Shown here: piece by piece, positions 47,823 through 60,514 of the stretch | How positions within the stretch are numbered: the first letter of the stretch is position 1 | Layout: each line of letters starts with the position of its first letter | Assembly: GCA_021904315.1 (NCBI GenBank) | Contig: CM038922.1 | Span: forward strand, 15,847,347 to 15,911,346 | Direction of reading: 5' to 3' | DNA length: 64,000 nucleotides | DNA from: Sphagnum magellanicum | Taxonomy: Eukaryota > Streptophyta > Sphagnopsida > Sphagnales > Sphagnaceae | Translations under genes and position numbers: made by a program | Notes under the pieces: generated by a model | The model's input: only the letters and a program-made list of their open reading frames with translations | The model's database searches: none | Told to the model about the DNA's origin: nothing

Positions 47823-48959
47823 AAAAAAAAAAAAAACACTACATGGACCTCGTGTATTTTACACTTTTATTTAAGATACATGCTGACTCTATTATTGCAC
47901 ATTTAAGAACGTGTTCTCATGATGCAAAATATTTCTAGCTGAAATTTGGCATATGGCATATCTATCCTTTGATTGCCACGAAACCCAATTTTCTGAATTT
48001 GCAAATATGGTTCTTTTGTGCAAATCTGTGACCTGAAACAAGGCAATCGACATGTTTCAAGTCCACCATTTTCCACCTAACCCCACAATTGCACACTTCT
48101 GTGCACAAGGAAAAAAACAAACTGTTGTTGCACTCAGTCATGCACACCAAGTCCTTACCATCGCACGACTTATACCCAAGATCACTCTCATACTAGCTTG
48201 CCAATTTTGGCATTTTACTATCCAATATTTAATTTATTGTTTCCTAAGATCTGGCACAACAATTTTAAATTTTATTTTGGTCTTGAAAGTGTACATGTTA
48301 CATTGTTAACTAGTAGGCGATATATCTTAATAATTTTTCAAATTTTCAGAAATTATTTTCTCATAATTAATTAATGCCATGCCTTCTAACTCGGAATAGT
48401 ATTTTATTTATGAGAACCCTAGTGTTGTCCAAGACTTTACTAGATAACAAATTTCCCCATCTCGATCTAGGCCACCTGAGGTCCAAAGGATGCTCTCAGT
48501 TTGAGTGCAACATGTTGGATTCCCGTTCTATGATATAATTCTTCATCAATGTAGAAGGCCATGTCTCCATTGTAGGCTGAACTAAACATCATGTTAGCAT
48601 TGTAGGTCCCAATTTTTTAGGTTTTATGTACTTGAACATGTGGCCTTTTGAAGATGTGAATTGGAAAGTTAGAAGTGTTGTGTGCCAATTTGTCAATTTA
48701 GAAATGTTAACAGACTTGATTCATTTTAAAAGATTAATTCATAGGACTGATAACTCATTTCAAGTTTGAAGAGGATGTTTTGAAGAGTATGTGCCTTGGA
48801 AATAATGCCAATATTGCAAAACAAGAATGACATTTTGGATTTTTTTTTGTCTCAATAAAACTTTGATATTTGATCAACAACAATGTATGATTGTTTGTCT
48901 TTTTCATACATGATAGTTGTGGTGTAAATTAAGATACCAAAAATGAGTCCTTTACAAAA

Positions 48960-50110
48960 CTCACATAACCAGTCTTGAGCCCTCACTGGGATTCTAAAAA
49001 AATCAAAGAACTGGGTCAAAGAACCGCTGGTTCTTTACCAGTTCTTTCACAAGAACCACCATTTGCTGAAATTTTTCCAAAACCCAAAACCCTCTAGGTT
49101 CTTTGGATTATAAGCATATTAAAGAATCAGAACCTAAGGTTCTGAGATTTTGCAAAATTTTCATAGAACTGGAACCAGAGGTTCTTTTTATTTCTAAAAG
49201 TTTAAAAACCCGGGATGAAAGGTTCTTAACAAAATCAAAGAACCACCCAACACTGGTCGCAACCAAACCTGTTGTCTTCAAGTGCCCACCACCTTGGCAC
49301 ATGCATTCAGACCCCACTCAAGTGACATTGGTCCGGATCTGATCCTTACTATTAAGTTTGTTTGAAATAGTTCAAATTGCCTTCCGTCGGTTCCACATCT
49401 TCAAACATGATGAATCTTCATGAAATCACATTTAGGTTTGAATGGCATGTTCTACACTCTTCAAGAATTCTCCAACTCCAAAGTAGGAGATTGGATGGAG
49501 TACAATATGTTTGAAGTCTGGACTTCAGACCTTTCGTTTCTGGAGAGCCAAGTTTAATGTGGACCCTTTACCATTTGCTGAAATGTGCAATGCAGAAAAT
49601 AAACACACAGCAAACTTGTTAGTTGCTCCTGGAATTTGAGAACACAGGCAGACTGAAATTATGCCTGAAGATCTGAGCTTTGAATTTGCAGACACCCAAG
49701 CCTTCTCAAATTGTCCATTGCTTCACAATTGAGCTATCCACAACCAGGTGGGAAGAAATGAAAATAGCAGAGTTGTATGTATGGTTCTTTGAATTTTAAA
49801 GAGCCACCGGTTCTGTTTCTTTAAGTATTCCAAGTTCAGATAACTGCTGCTTCTGGTTCCTTGAGAATTTTTTAGAATCAAAGAACTGGTGGTTTTGGTC
49901 ATTTTAAAAACCTTAAAGAATCAATGGATTTCATGTAAGAACCGGTGGTTCTCTGGCTGGATCTTTGACTTTTTTCACATTGTTTGAGAACCATATGTAT
50001 ATAACAATTCCAGTTCTTTGATTTTTTTGAGAACTGGTGGGTAAGGAAGTATATAGCTGAGTAGATAACCAGTGGATATTCGTTCCTCATTCTAAGAACC
50101 ACCCAACACT
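48960..50110. repeat. Two further GGTTCTTTGA-rich repeat blocks (48960-49250 and 49790-50110)
   Basis: Both are dense in alternating ggttctttga and agaacc motifs, such as aaagaaccgctggttcttt, accagttctttcacaagaac and aagaaccggtggttctct. The first starts with gagccctcactgggattcta, comparable to gatacccagtgagggttt at 44113. The intervening 49251-49789 is non-repetitive. Confidence 0.65.
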
Positions 50111-52810
50111 GGAAAATACTCCCACATTCTGGGTCTGGACAACAAATATGTTGCAGCTTGTCTTCCAACTCCCAATTCAGATCTCTACTTCTCTGCTTTA
50201 GGTTTTAGATCTCTACCCTACACAAATCAAACGCTACTACCGTTGCACCCACCTTTACTGCCGAGAGGAACTTGATGGCTTCCTATGTGTGTGTGTGTGC
50301 ATGGGCTCCTTGCAGGTTCCGATCTTGTCTGGTAGTCATCATGGGTTTGTATTGGTGTTTGGTTGTGAAAGTGGGGATTGTGCTTTGTATTTGAATGTGG
50401 GGGGTTTTTTGTTTTATCATTCCTTCAGTCTCAATTAAATTTCAATTGAGTTTCTCAGGGTGTTGAAGAGAAGTGGTGAGCAGACTGTGTGTCTGGTGTG
50501 GAGGAATAGTGCAACCTTTTCTTTGTGTTCAACAGGCTTGCAGTAGAAACAAATGCAAGCTGCGCTGACTCCCTGTTTTGCCCACATTGTGATATTGAAG
50601 CACAGGATGCTGAATACCCCCAACAAGCTCTGTCCAGGCGTCAATGTGGCACACTGCACAGAGCCAAGCAAGCACCTAACCACATCGCAGCTTCTAATTT
50701 ATTCTAGGTTCTCAAGATGACAACAAAATAAACGGTTTTGAGGGCAGATAATGTCACATTTCAGGTTTCTAAATTGAAGAAAATGTTCATTGAGCTGATC
50801 TTACTCATTAATAGTCTATCCTTTTTATTGCCCAAAATTCAGCAAAATTGTCACTTGTCCTTTTCACTATCCCTAATTTTGCATAATCATCAATTGTCCT
50901 TTTCAAAAGTTAGCATAATAGTTCAAAATTGTTGGCATAAGTGAATAGGTTCGCCCCTAAGATTCTGCCAAGTGCACATACAGGCTCACCCTATGGGGCA
51001 ACGGGTAGGTTGATCTGGCACAATTGTCAAGGGCTTACCCATTCCCTAACACATAACAAGTAAGTAAGAGGCATTGACATGTAGAGCAATCTTAAAACTT
51101 GGAAGCAATTTCATTTTGTCCAACCAGCAAAATACATACAGCATATAGTAACCAACTTCATCAAATTTTATTTGCAGAAAACTTGTGTAATGTTTGATGG
51201 GCATTGCCAATTCTCCATGCATGTCCATGTAAGTTTTTCGTGTAATATAGCTCAATTGCAGTGATCTCAATCCAAGCAATTGGATTGACAAACCTGGAAT
51301 TGATAGACTATCAGAGATTTGCAGCAGTTATATATTCAAATGATAATTGCAGTGAAATGGAAACCACTAAGTTTTCATTTGGTGATGACTGGTAATTGTT
51401 TAGGAGGGTGGGTACTTATGGGTATTGGTTCCTGTTTGCAGTGCTTCCATTGGCTTGATTATCTTCACCTTGTAGATGCTTCACTTGGCCTCTAATGCCC
51501 CCCATACTCTCTCACCCAAATGCTTGAACATGGGTGCTTCAACATCGTGGGAGGCAGTAGTTAAAGGCACTCTCTACTTGGCATGGTCACTTCCTTCTTT
51601 TTCAAATGGCCTGGAAGAAAATATATGGTGCAATTAATTCATAAGGAAATATAATTCTTACAATTGATTATGAGAATATATCTAGAATACATTTAAATTT
51701 TAAATAACATTTTCTGGTTATATTTTATTATTTTGCAACATACAAAATATGCCCCTTTATTTCAAGTGTTTCATAAGATATACAAAGAGTGTTTCTGCCG
51801 CCCAAGAATCTTTATGATGCCTCTTTGGTGGCTTAAGCAAGTGGACATGCAAGTAGTGTGACAAGAGTTTAATTGTATAGCAACACATATGGATTGAAAA
51901 ACTATGGAGTTAAAATGTCTCTTCTTGTCTTGATGTTCAAGAGTCCATGAAGGTAGTGTTCATTTAATAGTTTTGTAATAGAGCATATGATGAGTTCTAA
52001 AAAATTTGAGCTTTTCGTGAAAGCTGGAATTGATTATGAAGATTTAGCAAAAGAAAGAGGCCTCCATAGTCTCCAAGTTTTTCCTAGTTAAATTTGATAG
52101 GCCTTATGATTCAGCCCTACAAGTGTGTTGTTTGGTCTCCTTCAGGGTTTGACATGCCCCCAAACTCCTTTAAAAACTCAAATGTGAGTCCCAAAATGAA
52201 ACAATAGGAAAAAAAAAAGTTGAAGCAAGCTCTCTAACTCACAACACTTGTGGGGTAGGGAATGTGCTGAAACTCTGAGATAGGACTAAGGTGAACTCAC
52301 AAGCAAGAATTCAAAATGAAATCAACCTGCACAATCAATGAGAGAAGACGGTTAGTGCAAATTGAACATAAGTAGTGCAATGGATTTAATAAGGACAACT
52401 TCAAGCACAAGTTTTACATAGGTTGCAACCTTTGGGAAGAAACATCACTCCCCTCCCTATGGTATATTCTATGACTCTTTGCAAAGGTTACATCCAAATA
52501 ACACTTTTTCCTAGGATTCTCAAGTGGGAATCCCAAAACTATGATTTTTACTATCTCGAAACTTTAGATGTTCATATCTATTGATCAAAAGAAGGGTTGG
52601 GAATGCAATTGAGAATCATTGGGATTCCCCCACTTGCATTTTCCCCCACTTATGAAAGTGTGTTTCACTCTTGAACACACTCTCTTGGCCTCATGTGCTC
52701 TTGCACTCCACATTTAGTTGATTCCAATGTTAGGGTTATGACAAGGTTGCCTTTAGGGTTTTCACTTCCATCAAGTTTTTATACTCTTATTAAGGGCATT
52801 AGGGTTTTGG

Positions 52811-54257
52811 ATGTTCTTTTGGGGTCCCTTTCCTTTACATCTTTTTTTCCTCCAAAAACCTTTGGATGATGATGTTCAACACATGAATGCCTTTCCTAAG
52901 TTGGGGGATGTGCAAGTGTCACTCAAGATTTTCACTCGTTGTTTTGCCCAAAAATTTTATTATCGTTTTTGTTATTTCCTCCCACTCTTAGATTTCAACA
53001 CCAACTAACCTTCTTTGATTCGACTTTCATTTGCATATTTGGGAAACTTTTAGGTCTAAGTTCTTCAAAATGTGTGAGGGCTTCTTTAGTTCATCAGCAA
53101 GCCTCCTTTCTTTTCATCTCCAAAGGTGGGATAGGTTTTGTCTTTACAAAGGTTATCGCCCAGACATCGTATTTGGGGAGCTAGGGCTTATCACCCAATC
53201 ATTGCATCCATATTTTTGCAAGATGGTCACCTATTTTTATTTGGGTTTATAGGGGCCAACAATTCAAGTCCATTTCCATTCCAAGTTGACTTTAAGTGGG
53301 CTCATGACCTTTTACTTCTAGTTGTTCAAATTTTCCACCCTCCATTTGAACAATTATTAGAAAAAAGAGCGGATCATTTTTAAGAGAGCATTTTAGAGAA
53401 TGTGGATGATTTCATTTTCCAATATGATCTCAAAATTGTCTTCAAATTGTCATCATGTTCGATTGAAATCTTATGCAAGCCCAAGCTTGGGTGTTTGACT
53501 TTTTGTTTACCTAATCATCCCATGATTTAATATGGCCTCTAACATTTTCTCTTCAACATTATACACCAAATTGGGCGTCCACCATCCCACGGTTCATGGT
53601 ATTTCTCAATGCATATGTGGCCAACCCATAGAACCAATAAGGATACACCTACTTCATTGTGATCATGGGGGAGAACACATTGCCACACAAGATGCAGTTT
53701 GAGATTTTTTCACCTCCATTACTAAGGATGTCAGGTTTCACGTTTGGCATGAACAAACACATGTTCTCCCAACACCATCTCTTTAATCATCACAATGACA
53801 AATGAATATTATGCTTACAACATATGGTATTTTCAATTTGGCAAATGTAATCATTACTAATTTGACCAGTGAGAATTTGGTTTCACAAGTCACTTTTTCT
53901 CGAGGAGTGGTTGCGAAAATTGCAACTCAAGCAAAGGTTCTGCCATGTTGCGACCGACACTTTGAAGATGATTTCATCCCTCTAGCAATAAAGATATTTA
54001 AATGTTTACACTAAAAAATGAACGATTTCCTTCATCGATGTGCCAACATGGCATGGTCGACAAAGGGCTTTGGAGGTCCACCTCTTTCAATTATTCATTC
54101 ATTTTATAAGCAAAGGGTGTTAGTGCCTCTTCAAAGATTTCAAACCACCATTGTCTTGCGTCAGGCAATTGTGGTGGTAGGAAAGGCCTCTTCTAGGCTT
54201 GGTGTCCTTCTAGGTTTTTTACCCATCTCCTTGCACAACTTGTGTTTGTGCTACTAG
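52811..54257 (+). pseudogene. Decayed retroelement tail with an endonuclease-like conserved block
   Basis: Across shifting plus-strand frames: HPPFEQLLEKRADHF (about 53338-53383), VHHPTVHGISQCICG and LLHCDHGGEHIATQDAV (about 53575-53700), then 53802-54014 with GIFNLANVIITNLTSENLV and DRHFEDDFIPLAIKIFKCLH, then 54018-54257 with DFLHRCANMAWSTKGFGG and SFYKQRVLVPLQRFQTTIVL. This order, in particular the 'DIVLT..LADVVIADPT' type block, His/Cys cluster and closing 'YRQRVSVALQRAQA' type block, is one I associate with retroelement-derived reading frames in gymnosperms, ferns and bryophytes. A restriction-endonuclease-like fold is my inference. Several stops and frameshifts mark it as dead. Confidence 0.65.
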
Positions 54258-57200
54258 TGATGGGTTTAGGTCCTAAGTTTCATGATTTTTCCATCTTAGG
54301 GTTTCACATTGTGTGTTCTATGCTTGCGGGTGTGGTCTTTTGTTTGGATTTCAATTTTTTTCTTTAATTTTTTTTCTTTTGTTCCTTGCTAAGTGTTTTT
54401 CCCTTATTTATTAAATTGCTTTACACCTTTTTTTTCTTATTGGTCGAACAAGCTTATTGTGGGTAAGGCACCAAACTTTGAATCACTAATACTTATTAAT
54501 GTGCATAGATTTTTCCCATAGTTTGATTTAACTTTTGATCATTTCCAAAAAGTTAATGATGAAATGTGCATGCAATATTAATCTTGTATATGTTGTTGCA
54601 TCTTGTTTGTGTTCACATTATTTTATGCCGAGATTGATTTACCTTTGTCTACTCAAGGCGTTTTTATTTATTAATATTTGAATAAATTAATTGTGCTTCA
54701 TTATTCATATTGTGTTCATTTCAAAAATTATTTTTGAAAAACCTTTGAATACAACTTGACTTTTTATTTAAAACTTTAGTTCAAAATCTATGCATACAAA
54801 TATGATTCAAACTCTAATACGTGCTTAACCTTTTTCTAAATGCACACAAATCCTTTGGTTAGATATTGGTTTTGAACTCTAATCTATCCAAACAACATTC
54901 TTATACCTAGCATTGATCTTCATTTAATGTTATTTATAGCTGAGTGCCATATTAGCTATCTATTCAATGGTCTCTCTTATTAATTGGAAAAACATTTTTT
55001 TTCTAAAACCAAATCATTAAACAAGACCATCAAAATAGTATGTAACCAATTTTTGTGTTGTATTCAAACATTTTTGTAGACTTTTTCTTAAATGGGACAA
55101 ATAATTATTTATTAGCTCTACTTTTGGTACAATCAATTTCAATTTTAATACAAATCAATGATTAATAAAGTGTTTGAAATATAAATTGAGGGTCGAAAAA
55201 CCAATCATTCTTTGGAACAAGGCTTGAAAGCACAATATTTTCTAAAAATAAATCATAAAATAAGACCACCAAAATAGTTAATCCGTTCACAAAACATCAA
55301 AAAGGCTAAACAATCTATGGAATAAACAAGTTATTATTTGGTATTCTTCCTTGGATTGTTTGATACCCTAAACCCTAGAATAATTATCCTTTCATTTTTC
55401 ATTTCCTTCTTCAACTTTATTTTTCATGTAATTGAATGAATAGCTTGGGAATGGTGGTATTAGAAAGGAACGAGTTGAACAACATGTGACATCAAATGGT
55501 GTTCAATCTTTGGTTTTAGTTTTGAAAATTTTGATGTTTTCTAATTAGGAGCCTATTTGTTTTGGTTTTTGTGTGCAAATTTCAATTATGTCAAAGTTAT
55601 GATTATATTGTTCTAAATGGTGGTGGGATTAACAATTCAATGCACTTTAATGTTTTGTGTGGTGTTTAATGAAGAGATTTTGAAGAATCTAAAAGCATAT
55701 AGAGGAAGTGGAATGGTACTTAAGAGGATTGGCATATCAAAAAGAAAAAGAGCAATTGATAGTTAATCATTTTTCTTGGAATTTTTTTTTTGGTGTTGGA
55801 AGCTAGTCATAATATAGTCAATTTGGTGATGTGGAAATTAAGAGGACTTAGTTGTGTTGCTAGGAAAACAAGCATTTGAGTTTTTGGGAAGGCTTGAGTG
55901 ATGCTTTATGTGATATGATAATTAATTTAGAGTTTGAAATTGAAGAGAATTTTTTAGATGTTTTAATAGAATTAGCTTCACATAAGGATGAATAGTGTTC
56001 AAATTACCAATGGAGAGTTATTATAAGAGAGATTGCAAATTTGTGTGAATTAAGCATTCTAACAATTTTCATGTCTTGGGGATTTTGCATTTTTGTGGTT
56101 ATATACTAATGTAATGTTTTACTTATTAATATAGAATCAATGGGGAAATTTTGTTTTGATTCTCATTGTTAAGGTCTATGGCTATTCTTGGATTTGGATC
56201 TCTTGGTGTTATTTTGTTGCAAACTTGAACCTAGGATTTTTGCAAATCATTAAGGAAGTGCATCTATGGGAAATTTCCAATTGGTGTTAATATGTGAAAA
56301 TTAATAGTATAAATATGATGTAGTAGGTGTTTGATCATCTTTGTGAGGTGGAAGTGGACTTGGACAAGGTTCAATATTGATGGTGGTAACTTGTAGCTTA
56401 CTCCCTGGTCACAAAACTTTCAAAAGTATTTCATATTTGAAAGTCCCCCCGCATTTTTGCACTTCTTTTTTCATTATAATGAGCACATAACACATAACAT
56501 GTTAAGTAGAAAATGAGGCCAAATACAGATAAGGACAATGATTGAAAAACTTTTATAAAAACTTTGCATCATTATCCATTTTAGGAACTAATAACACTCC
56601 CATGAACATAATCCTACTTAATTATTTTTGATAAATTCTTCAATCATCGAAAAATTTAAGTGATTTGAATATCATAACCATTAAATAACCAATTGAAATT
56701 GAACTAATAACCCTCTTCAATTATTTACTATGTTAATCGACACAATGACAAATTTGATTTTTTCCATGAAGACATCATTCACTAATGCTAACTTTGGCAA
56801 GATATTACATGAATATAATCAAGAGTTTACTTTATAATCAAGGTTACAAAATTCTTTGTTTAGACTATCCAAAGTTCCATAACGATTTTCCACATAGGTG
56901 CCAACTTTTTGATGTTTAAACTCTCTCATGAAAAAAGAAATCCAACTTTGGTTGCACCCACTATTAATTGATTCATATGAAATACCCCCCCCACCCCAAA
57001 CCCATGACAAACTAAGTTATACCTTTTCGATATCTTGAATCATAAGAGCCTAAAAATGGGTTTAATCTCAACACAAAATTAATTTACCTCTTTTTAGATG
57101 TCTCTTCGTACTATTGTTGTCAATGCCACTAGGGTTTGTATGTCCAACTTTCGAAAATAATTATCTTGGCTAGGAAGAAACGTTCACCATAGCCAAAATG

Positions 57201-58799
57201 GCTAATTAAGTGAAATATTTGTAGGAGGGGTAAGCAACTTGGCTCTTTACTTTCAAAACATCTAATTATAATTTGTTTTTGCTCTATAAAATGCTTGGCT
57301 ACCTCAAAATGTGCAATCAAGTTTAATGTGATTATACATGTGTTTGACCCACCTAAAAAAATATGCAAATTTTAAATGTGTTAAAGATCCTACTAACAAA
57401 GAACAAGTTTTTTAAGGTGGGATTTTGGCAAACTATGTTTTGTGGGAGAATTGAACCCCTATATCTTCCATTGCAACATAAGCCTTTTCCTACAAAATGC
57501 AATTATGCACATGTCACATACATATTGCACAAAACAAGTAACAAAAAAAACAAATTATGCCTATTATTTATTTGCTAAAAATTATTTTGTGGGAGAATTG
57601 GACAAGCCTAAATTGTCCAGTATAACACAAGCTGCTTGCAAAATAATACACAACAAACATGCATATTATATACAATATTTTTTTTTGTTATTTACTAACT
57701 TTCAAACACCAAAAAAACAACAAATTTTGATGGAGAGATCAACCTTGTTGAAATCATGGCCCAAGGGTGACAATAGTAAAAAAAATTAGAAAATACGTGA
57801 GTAAAAATATAGGGTGCAATATATTGGTTGTTGGGTATGTAAAGGTATGTACTAATCTGAAATAATGGATTATAATTAATATAAGGTGGCTTTCATATGT
57901 ATATATATATTTAAATTAAATAATAAGATGGTGATAAAAAAATATGTTAAACAATTATCTAATACCCTACCCTTAAAAATGGTCATTTGACGCACCTAAA
58001 TCCCAAACTTTACATTAAATGTCCTTGTTGAATATCATGTAAATTGAAGGCCAAAACAAAAAAAATAGACCTCAACTTACCCAAACAAAAATAATATGTC
58101 AAAGGCATATTGGGTCACATATCCTTCCAAGTTGCAACTACTTCTTGTTATGGAAAATTCTCTAACATGTAAAATTGTTCAACGAACATTCAAATCACAA
58201 GGCTTAGATGCATTGTCAATTATTTGTGGAGTTTGGATTTGTTGAAATTCAAATTGTTGAACATTTTTCATCCTCATCAAAACTAATAACTTGGACCATA
58301 TCAAACTTTGCCAACTTCAAATATTTTGGCAACTTGTGTGCAATCACTTATGAAAAGGCAAGAGATCCTTAAAGCCAAGTTGTAATATTACACCAAAAGG
58401 TGACATTTATGACTAAAAACCTTAGTTGTATATGCCATGATGGTAATCGTTTATGTTATTGCATACCATTTCCATGACTACAGTCATAATGAATGATCAC
58501 AATCTTAAAAAATCATGCGATCATGATTTTTGAATTATGTAATATTAAACTGAATAATAATCATGGAAGATGCATCCAATGTTGAAATTTGATTTTTAAA
58601 ATATAAATTATTTTTTTCCTAATTATTTTTTTGTTGTCACATGGCTTAGTTTGAATTAAAAAATTATTGTCCACTTATGAGTTGCCATGTGTTAACATGT
58701 TCCAAATTCAAAACTTTATTGACCACTTATGGCTACCATGTGGCAACTTAAAATTAGGAAATGAACTTTTTTGGCCCAATCATGTGATGCCACTTAGCA
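54258..58799. other. AT-rich stretch, no gene seen
   Basis: Nothing supportable as a gene. It contains AT-rich unique sequence and a diverged duplication at 57420-57700. A minus-strand frame at 56819-57010 is unremarkable. Confidence 0.5.
57420..57700. repeat. Diverged tandem duplication, about 150 bp per unit
   Basis: ttttgtgggagaattg recurs at 57436-57452 and 57585-57600. Each is followed by a similar series (acataagccttttcctacaaaatgc versus acacaagctgcttgcaaaataat, then catgtcacatacatatt versus acatgcatattatatac). Confidence 0.5.
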
Positions 58800-58990
58800 C
58801 CAAGAACTAGGAAACTATATTAAGCAACCTAACCTATGTACCTAGCCTAGGCCACCTAGACTTTGACGATCTTAAAATAAGTTAGGTACTCTATTTAGTA
58901 GGTAATCCTAGGTTGTAAATGTGAGGATTTGAACCCCTCGCCTTCACTTTGAAAGTTCAAATTTTTAACCATTGCACCACAATTTTTGAT
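58800..58990 (-). mobile_element. tRNA-derived SINE-like element (A box and B box)
   Basis: On the minus strand GTGGTGCAATGGTTAA (58980-58965) fits a tRNA D-arm/A box, and GGTTCAAATCC (58935-58925) is a perfect B box, about 30 bases apart. The region between reads AAATTTGAACTTTCAAAGTGAAGGCGAGG. The tRNA-like part is not followed by a proper acceptor stem; instead an unrelated body with cctaggctaggtacataggtt continues to about 58800. That is the arrangement of a SINE or a decayed tRNA pseudogene rather than a functional tRNA. Confidence 0.55.
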
Positions 58991-59649
58991 TTGTAACATA
59001 ATTAGTTATCACAAAGTTATAAACATTAATGAATCCAAACATGGTTGGGGTACCCCATTTGAAACATAAGGATTCACTCGTAGGACCCCCAAATTCACCT
59101 TTTTTTTCATAAAACTTATGGCTTGTTTTATATTTCCTTTTTTATTCTCATGTTAAATGAAAATAATTTGCTCCAAATTTTATATAGGCATCTAAAGTGT
59201 TTATTATTTTCACTTATGAGAATAAAAATAGTAAAATGTATTCCATGTGAACCATGTTCTATCAATGGCCCAAAATTTTCAAAATTTTCATTTTTTGAAA
59301 CTTTGTACATTGCTATAGTGCATTTGGAACATTTTATATACATCAATAACTAAGGTGTTTGTGGTAAGAATTTTGAGGCAAAATAATTTGTTTAAACATT
59401 TTTCATGAATCCTTGAACCTTTTTTTTCTTATGAAACAAAGTTTTGAAAAGTTTTCTACCACTTGTTGAAAATCCTTAAATTTGTTCAAATTTGAAATGT
59501 TATGCATAAGATAATACTTTAATAATATACGTATCTATAAAGAAAAAATAAATTAATATGAATGTGCCATCAAGTTTCGATGATATGTTCAAATGAAGGT
59601 TCCACTAAATATTTAATGAAATAGTCATTTTTGGTACCCCAATTGTGCT

Positions 59650-60110
59650 TTGATTTTAACATATTTTAACTTAGGCCAACCGCCAAATTTAGCCTAAGTT
59701 AATTTAAACCTCCCTAAATTATTGTAAATTAACCTAATATAACTTTAAATTACTTAAGTTAATTAAAAACTAAATTTAAGTTAAAACTAAATATTAAACT
59801 TAGGTTAAATTTTAACTAAACCTAAAGGTTAAACCTATAATCTAAACTTAAAATTTAAACCTAAAGGTTAAACCTATAAGCTAAATTTAGAAGTTAAACC
59901 TAAAATATTAACCTAAACTAAACTTAAGTTAAACCTACCTAAACATAACTAAACCTAGATTAAACTTAAAAGTTACACATAGGTTATATATTAAGGCTAA
60001 ACTTAGGTTAAATGTAAAAGCTAAACTTATGTTAAATTTAAATAAAAATTAAGCTAAATGTAAAAGGTTAACCTAAGTTAAATTTAAAAACTAAACTACA
60101 AAATGTTTTA
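59650..60110. repeat. Degenerate short-unit array, TAAACCTAAGTTAAA-like
   Basis: About 460 bases made almost only of variants of taaacctaa, cttaggttaaa and aaaggttaaacctat, in both orientations. Spacing is irregular. It looks like an old, mutated satellite or simple array. Confidence 0.75.
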
Positions 60111-60257
60111 CTACAAAACGTGGGTGCAATTCACTAGTTCATGTTCACTAGACCAATGAATTCACTACTTCCCCACTAAGTGCCTTCATTGTAACCAATG
60201 AATTCACTCATAATCCAATGAATCACATGGCGTATACGGACACCTTTTGTTGTAGTG
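60108..60257. mobile_element. CACTA-like MITE, copy 1 (~150 bp)
   Basis: Starts (a)ctacaaaacgtgggtgcaatt and ends ggacaccttttgttgtagtg. The end is the inverse of a CACTACAACAAAAGGTGTCC start, giving terminal inverted repeats of the CACTA type. The interior parallels copy 2 (gaccaatgaattcact, ccaatgaattcac). Confidence 0.75.
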
Positions 60258-60359
60258 AGGCTAGACCTAATCGTCTTGAGGTAGTAATATTGGGTTTTAA
60301 TCACACTAATGTGTTTCCTAATTAAATTTCACAAACTACGACCATATTTAATATTGAAG

Positions 60360-60514
60360 CACTACTACAAAATGTGGGTGCAATTCATTAGTCCCTATTC
60401 ATTAGACCAATGAATTCACTGCTTTCCCACTAATCTTTGTTCACCACAACCAATGAATTCATTCTAAATTTAGTGAAATCACTTGGCATACAGGGACACC
60501 TTTTGTTGTAATGA
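60360..60514. mobile_element. CACTA-like MITE, copy 2 (~155 bp)
   Basis: Starts CACTACTACAAAATGTGGGTG and ends GGGACACCTTTTGTTGTAATG. It aligns end to end with copy 1, only about 100 bases away, in the same orientation. No coding sequence. Together they look like two insertions of one family or a local duplication. Confidence 0.8.

Larger units (their letters stand above)
45058..52810. other. Repeat-rich stretch without a confirmed gene
   Basis: Besides the listed repeats, 49310-49790 and 50120-51300 are of higher sequence complexity and may be decayed genic or transposon sequence. Short frames there (for example 50525-50707, with NRLAVETNASCADSLFCPHC) match nothing I recognise. Confidence 0.45.

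Noticed and set aside
57442-57789. 115-codon plus-strand frame
   Set aside because: It spans a diverged tandem duplication and encodes low-complexity, non-conserved sequence.
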